Source: an uncultured Bacteroidia bacterium
GTDB lineage: Bacteria; Bacteroidota; Bacteroidia; Bacteroidales; F082
Length of the DNA stretch: 34,681 bases
Direction: 5' to 3'
Assembly (NCBI GenBank): GCA_902771635.1
Contig: CACXXW010000016.1
Span: forward strand, 1-34,681
Below, in pieces: positions 31,922 through 34,681 of the stretch; position 1 is the stretch's first letter, and each line of letters starts with the position of its first letter. The position numbers and the translations under genes are program-made. The notes under the pieces are model-generated. The model was not told where the DNA came from. It saw only the letters and a list, made by a program, of their open reading frames with translations, and did not search any database.

Positions 31922-32215
31922 TTACAAATGCCGCTCGAAATCCATCCGTTCGTGAAGGATTCGAACGATTTCCACGCCATCTTCTACGAGAATGTAGAAA
32001 ATTAGGTGTTTGTATATGTGATGACCATATAGACCTGGCATGATTTCCTGGTATTCCTTGTCCAAATAGGTGGGACGGTTTGCGATATCTTGACAGGCTT
32101 TTACCAGCTCGTGATAGTAAAAGTCAGCTTGGTCCTCTGACCAAGTCTCAAGCGTGTACAACCAGATGGAATCCAGGTCTTCTACCGCTTTGTTAGACAG
32201 GTGAAATTTAGCCAT
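31922..32215 (-). CDS. parE: ParE/RelE-family toxin
   Basis: 97 residues. The RelE/ParE fold is shown by AKFHLSNKAVEDLDSIWLYTLETW at the N-terminus and by HHIYKHLIFYILVEDGVEIVRILHERMD at the C-terminus. The start overlaps the antitoxin stop by eight bases, as usual in these pairs. ParE toxins poison DNA gyrase while RelE toxins cut mRNA; the spacing and the RHH-type partner favour ParE. It is probably kept as a stabilising or stress module. Confidence 0.92.
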   Translation of the reverse strand: MAKFHLSNKAVEDLDSIWLYTLETWSEDQADFYYHELVKACQDIANRPTYLDKEYQEIMPGLYGHHIYKHLIFYILVEDGVEIVRILHERMDFERHL

Positions 32216-32456
32216 TACGACAGGCGGATTTCAGTTGTTTCAAATGTTCTTCGGGATCAAAGTCCTCGCATACTCCACTATCAATACCTTCTTGGATGGC
32301 AGCTCTCAAATACTCCATTTTCTTTTCTCTTTCCTCCAAAAGCCGAAGGCCTGCCCGGACTACCTCACTGGCATTGTTATATCTTCCGCAGAGAATGCTG
32401 TTCTGAATAAACTCCTCATAATGAGGACCCAAGGATGCTGTTACTGTTCTGCTCAT
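32208..32456 (-). CDS. parD: ParD-family antitoxin (ribbon-helix-helix)
   Basis: 82 residues from the ATG at 32454-32456; the longer frame to 32546 runs through the promoter. The start MSRTVTASLGPHYEEFIQ and the segment YNNASEVVRAGLRLLEERE are typical of ParD, in which a ribbon-helix-helix dimer binds its own promoter and the C-terminal part (EEHLKQLK) wraps the toxin. The candidate operator is the palindrome at 32480-32498. Confidence 0.93.
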   Translation of the reverse strand: MSRTVTASLGPHYEEFIQNSILCGRYNNASEVVRAGLRLLEEREKKMEYLRAAIQEGIDSGVCEDFDPEEHLKQLKSACRNG

Positions 32457-32467
32457 AGTGATTTGTT

Positions 32468-34564
32468 TTATGCCGCAAATGTAAGAATATTTCTTACAAC
32501 ATAGGAAAAAAACTGAGTTTTTTCCAAAATCGATAAAAAACCACAACTTTGGAAAAAACTCAAATTCTTTAAAGGTCTTATTAGAATACCATCACGGCAC
32601 CGCCGCCCTTGGCGAGATGCACTTTCACCTTGTTGCCCCACACTTGGGCTTGCTCTGACACATAGTCTTTGGCCACGCGGTTGGTCGCGGAAGATGTGTC
32701 CCGACTTGGCGCCGAAGTTGGGCAGCACACCAAGGTCGATTTCGATGTCGCGTTCCTCCCAGTTGGTGATGGCACCCACATACCAGTGGAAGTCCTTGCG
32801 GCGGGCGATGATGAGGTATTCGCCCACCTTACCGTCGAGCACCATGGTCTCATCCCAAGTGGTGGGAACGGAAGCGATGAATTGGGTGCATTCCTCTTCC
32901 TTCATATAATTGCTCGGGCTGTCGCAGAGCATGTTGAACGGGGACTCAAAGATCACATATTCAGCCAGCTGACGGCAGCGTGTGCCCTGACTCATCGGCT
33001 CGGTGTAGATGGCGGCGAAGTTGTTCTTGTTGGCGTTTTTCATCGCGCCTTGGGTGTAGTCGATCGGACCGGCCAGCATGCGGATGAAGGGAATGGTGAC
33101 TTCGTTGGTGACGAGGTCGCTCTCGTTGTCCCACTTGGCTTGTTCAAGGCCATACACGCCCTCGTGGTTGAGCACATTGGGATAGGTGCGGTTGAGGCCT
33201 GTGGGCTTGTAGGCGCCGTGGAAGTCGATGAAGAGGTGGTATTTGGCAGCAGTCTCGGCCATACGATAGTAGAAGTCGACGATCAATTGGTCGTCGCCGT
33301 CCATGAAGTCGACCTTGAAGCCTTTCACGCCCATGTTGGCATAGTGTTGGCAGACATGTTCCATGTCCTTGTCGATGGCGGCATAACCCACCCAAAGCAC
33401 GATGCCTACATTGCGTTCGGCGCCATAGTCCACCAGTTCCTTGATGTCGATTTCGGGCACTACTTGGAATAGGTCGGCCTTTTTGTTGACGGCCCAGCCT
33501 TCATCAAGGATAACATATTCGATGCCGTATTGCGAGGCAAAGTCGATGTAGTACTTATAGGTGTCGTTGTTGATGCCTGCCTTGAAGTCGACACCATAGA
33601 TGTTCCAGGCGTTCCACCAGTCCCAAGCCACCTTGCCGGGCTGAATCCATGAGACATCACCAATGCGGTTGGGTGAGGCCAAGAGATAGACCAAGTCGTT
33701 GTCGGCCAACTCTTTGTCGTTTTCAGAGATGGCGATGATACGCCAAGGGAACGAGCGTTTGCCCTCCACTTTAGCGATGTAGTTCTCGCGTTCTTTCACA
33801 ATCCATTGCAGGTTGTTGTGGCCGCCTTGTTCGCGGGTCTTGGGATAGGGCGCGTGGACGGCGGAGAGTCCGTTTTTGCCGTTGGCATTACGCAGATACA
33901 AGCCAGGGAAGTCCTCCAAGTCGGCCTCGGTGATGACGGCTTTCTTGCCATCCTTGAGTTCGACCAGCAAAGGCAGAAAAGCGAGCTTTTCGGGGTCCAT
34001 CTGGTTGAGGTTGATGTGGGAGTAGGTGTTCTCAAAAGAGTTGTAGAACTGCTGGTCGATGAGTGGACCTTCTTGTCCGGCACGCCTTAAAACATATGGG
34101 ATAAGGCCTTGATAATCCTTGTCAAAGTTAAAATCTGCAGTTTCACTCTTCACGATAATGGGTTTGCGGAAATCTGTCTCAAAACGGTAGGCCACACCTG
34201 CATCATAGGCGCGGAAAATGACCTTGAAATTGCCTTTGAAGGTCAAAACCAGTTCGTTATAAACTTCGGGAATCTCGGCTTTTTTGTAAAGCGGCGATTG
34301 CAGCTTTTGGTTGACCGAGCGTGTCTTGGCACTTTTTACAACGGGAACGGGGTTATGGCCAAACATGGTGCCATCGCCGAGTTGCATGCCGATTGGCGAG
34401 GGGGCTAACACACAAGTATTGCCGTGTGTGACGGAATAGGTGAGTGGTTCGCCTATCTCAATGGTGACGGTGATATCTTTGTCGGGCGATTGCAATGTGT
34501 ATTGCTTTTGGGCAAAGGCGCTCACGCAAAGCATAAGGAGCGTAAAGAGGAGGAGTTTTTTCAT
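32468..34564 (-). CDS. Glycoside hydrolase family 97, retaining alpha-galactosidase type, frameshifted near the C-terminus
   Basis: Signal peptide 1-18 (VSAFA/Q). GH97 has an N-terminal beta-sandwich (about 20-290), a (beta/alpha)8 barrel (about 300-560; WDWWNAWN, YVILDEGW) and a C-terminal beta domain. In GFKVDFMD the Asp419 corresponds to the nucleophile of the retaining GH97 branch; Glu468 (NHEG) or Glu474 (YGLEQ) is a candidate acid/base. So an alpha-galactosidase-like enzyme is more likely than a SusB-type glucosidase. Up to Asp627 (codon 32684-32686) the protein is normal; after it the frame reads nonsense for 71 residues to 32468. The proper end, NRVAKDYVSEQAQVWGNKV then HLAKGGGAVMVF, is in another frame with stop at 32581. 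The extension overlaps the parDE promoter. Confidence 0.88.
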   Translation of the reverse strand: MKKLLLFTLLMLCVSAFAQKQYTLQSPDKDITVTIEIGEPLTYSVTHGNTCVLAPSPIGMQLGDGTMFGHNPVPVVKSAKTRSVNQKLQSPLYKKAEIPEVYNELVLTFKGNFKVIFRAYDAGVAYRFETDFRKPIIVKSETADFNFDKDYQGLIPYVLRRAGQEGPLIDQQFYNSFENTYSHINLNQMDPEKLAFLPLLVELKDGKKAVITEADLEDFPGLYLRNANGKNGLSAVHAPYPKTREQGGHNNLQWIVKERENYIAKVEGKRSFPWRIIAISENDKELADNDLVYLLASPNRIGDVSWIQPGKVAWDWWNAWNIYGVDFKAGINNDTYKYYIDFASQYGIEYVILDEGWAVNKKADLFQVVPEIDIKELVDYGAERNVGIVLWVGYAAIDKDMEHVCQHYANMGVKGFKVDFMDGDDQLIVDFYYRMAETAAKYHLFIDFHGAYKPTGLNRTYPNVLNHEGVYGLEQAKWDNESDLVTNEVTIPFIRMLAGPIDYTQGAMKNANKNNFAAIYTEPMSQGTRCRQLAEYVIFESPFNMLCDSPSNYMKEEECTQFIASVPTTWDETMVLDGKVGEYLIIARRKDFHWYVGAITNWEERDIEIDLGVLPNFGAKSGHIFRDQPRGQRLCVRASPSVGQQGESASRQGRRCRDGILIRPLKNLSFFQSCGFLSILEKTQFFSYVVRNILTFAA
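32476..32498 (-). promoter_or_regulatory. parDE promoter with perfect palindromic operator
   Basis: The minus strand -7 box TACATTTG (32476-32483) is overlapped by the perfect inverted repeat TGTAAGAA-TAT-TTCTTACA at 32480-32498. The antitoxin start is 19 bases downstream of the box. This fits autorepression by ParD. Confidence 0.75.
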
Positions 34565-34585
34565 GTTGGTATAGTTTTATGCAGG

Positions 34586-34618
34586 CAAAAATAGAAATTT
34601 TGTATCATTTTACAAAAA
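34586..34618 (-). promoter_or_regulatory. Promoter of the GH97 gene
   Basis: On the minus strand TATTTTTG (34586-34593) is a perfect -7 box, and TTTTTG (34613-34618) stands 19 bases upstream, the ideal Bacteroidetes -33/-7 spacing. The ATG at 34564 follows after 21 bases. The remaining 34619-34681 is AT-rich with no visible gene. Confidence 0.7.
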
Positions 34619-34681
34619 CAAAGGATTTGTCTTAAAGAACCTTTTTTAAAATGAATAGCAAAATTTACCAAAAATGTGATT

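Noticed and set aside
32208-32546. Longer N-terminus for ParD (30 extra residues)
   Set aside because: It would run through the -7 box and the operator palindrome; MSRTVTASLG is the usual ParD start.

Overview
The window looks like chromosomal DNA from an uncultured or gut/rumen-type member of the Bacteroidales (Bacteroidota). The clues are a TonB-dependent receptor with an N-terminal carboxypeptidase-regulatory-like domain, many lipoproteins, glycoside hydrolases of families 28, 97 and 106, a DUF4175-like giant coiled-coil protein next to ybeY and mnmG, a C-terminal sorting-signal (T9SS type) remnant, and promoters with the Bacteroidetes -7 box TAnnTTTG instead of sigma-70 boxes. Genus cannot be decided from the sequence alone.

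Layout. 1-3685 (minus): the 5' part of an unknown exported protein, a broken TPR membrane lipoprotein gene, and a Sel1-repeat lipoprotein that overlaps it by one base. 3831-6752 (minus): a TonB-dependent receptor and an upstream small Cys/His-rich HYC-type protein, which look like a metal-linked outer-membrane uptake pair. 6885-9023 (minus): a flavin reductase-like gene with a two-base frame lesion, a relic sorting tail, and an unusual fusion of a PAP2/class A acid phosphatase with a VanX-type D-Ala-D-Ala dipeptidase. 9198-11319 (plus): a nitroreductase and an AAA ATPase of the DUF4143 type, the latter behind three identical-period palindromes. 11436-15082 (minus): a BlaI repressor, an M56 (BlaR1-like) metallopeptidase, a double TonB-domain protein split from it by a frame lesion, and a leucine-rich-repeat lipoprotein whose promoter is an exact 38-bp copy of the blaI promoter. 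15342-26886 (plus): tRNA-Thr(CGU) with a textbook terminator, DUF4175-like protein, ybeY, mnmG, a SAM methyltransferase, an NtrY-like histidine kinase and a polysaccharide flippase. 26898-34564 (minus): a small conserved protein, GH28, GH106, a ParDE toxin-antitoxin pair and GH97, a pectin/rhamnogalacturonan-type saccharide utilisation region without SusC/SusD in view.

How the parts work together. The BlaI-M56-TonB-domain set resembles BlaR1-BlaI signalling (membrane protease senses envelope stress, repressor is removed), and the shared operator suggests that the LRR lipoprotein belongs to the same regulon. The GH genes would remove rhamnose, galacturonate-type and alpha-galactose-type residues. 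Two near-perfect ParB-binding parS sites flank mnmG, which suggests an origin-proximal segment.

Two window-wide oddities deserve attention. First, four minus-strand genes (TPR lipoprotein, flavin reductase, M56/TonB, GH97) each carry a small frame-destroying lesion; either genuine decay or assembly errors. Second, several dispersed palindromic repeat families are present, and one of them (core CTTCGACAGGCTCAGGGACC) is read as protein inside two genes and supplies the C-terminus and stop codon of YbeY.
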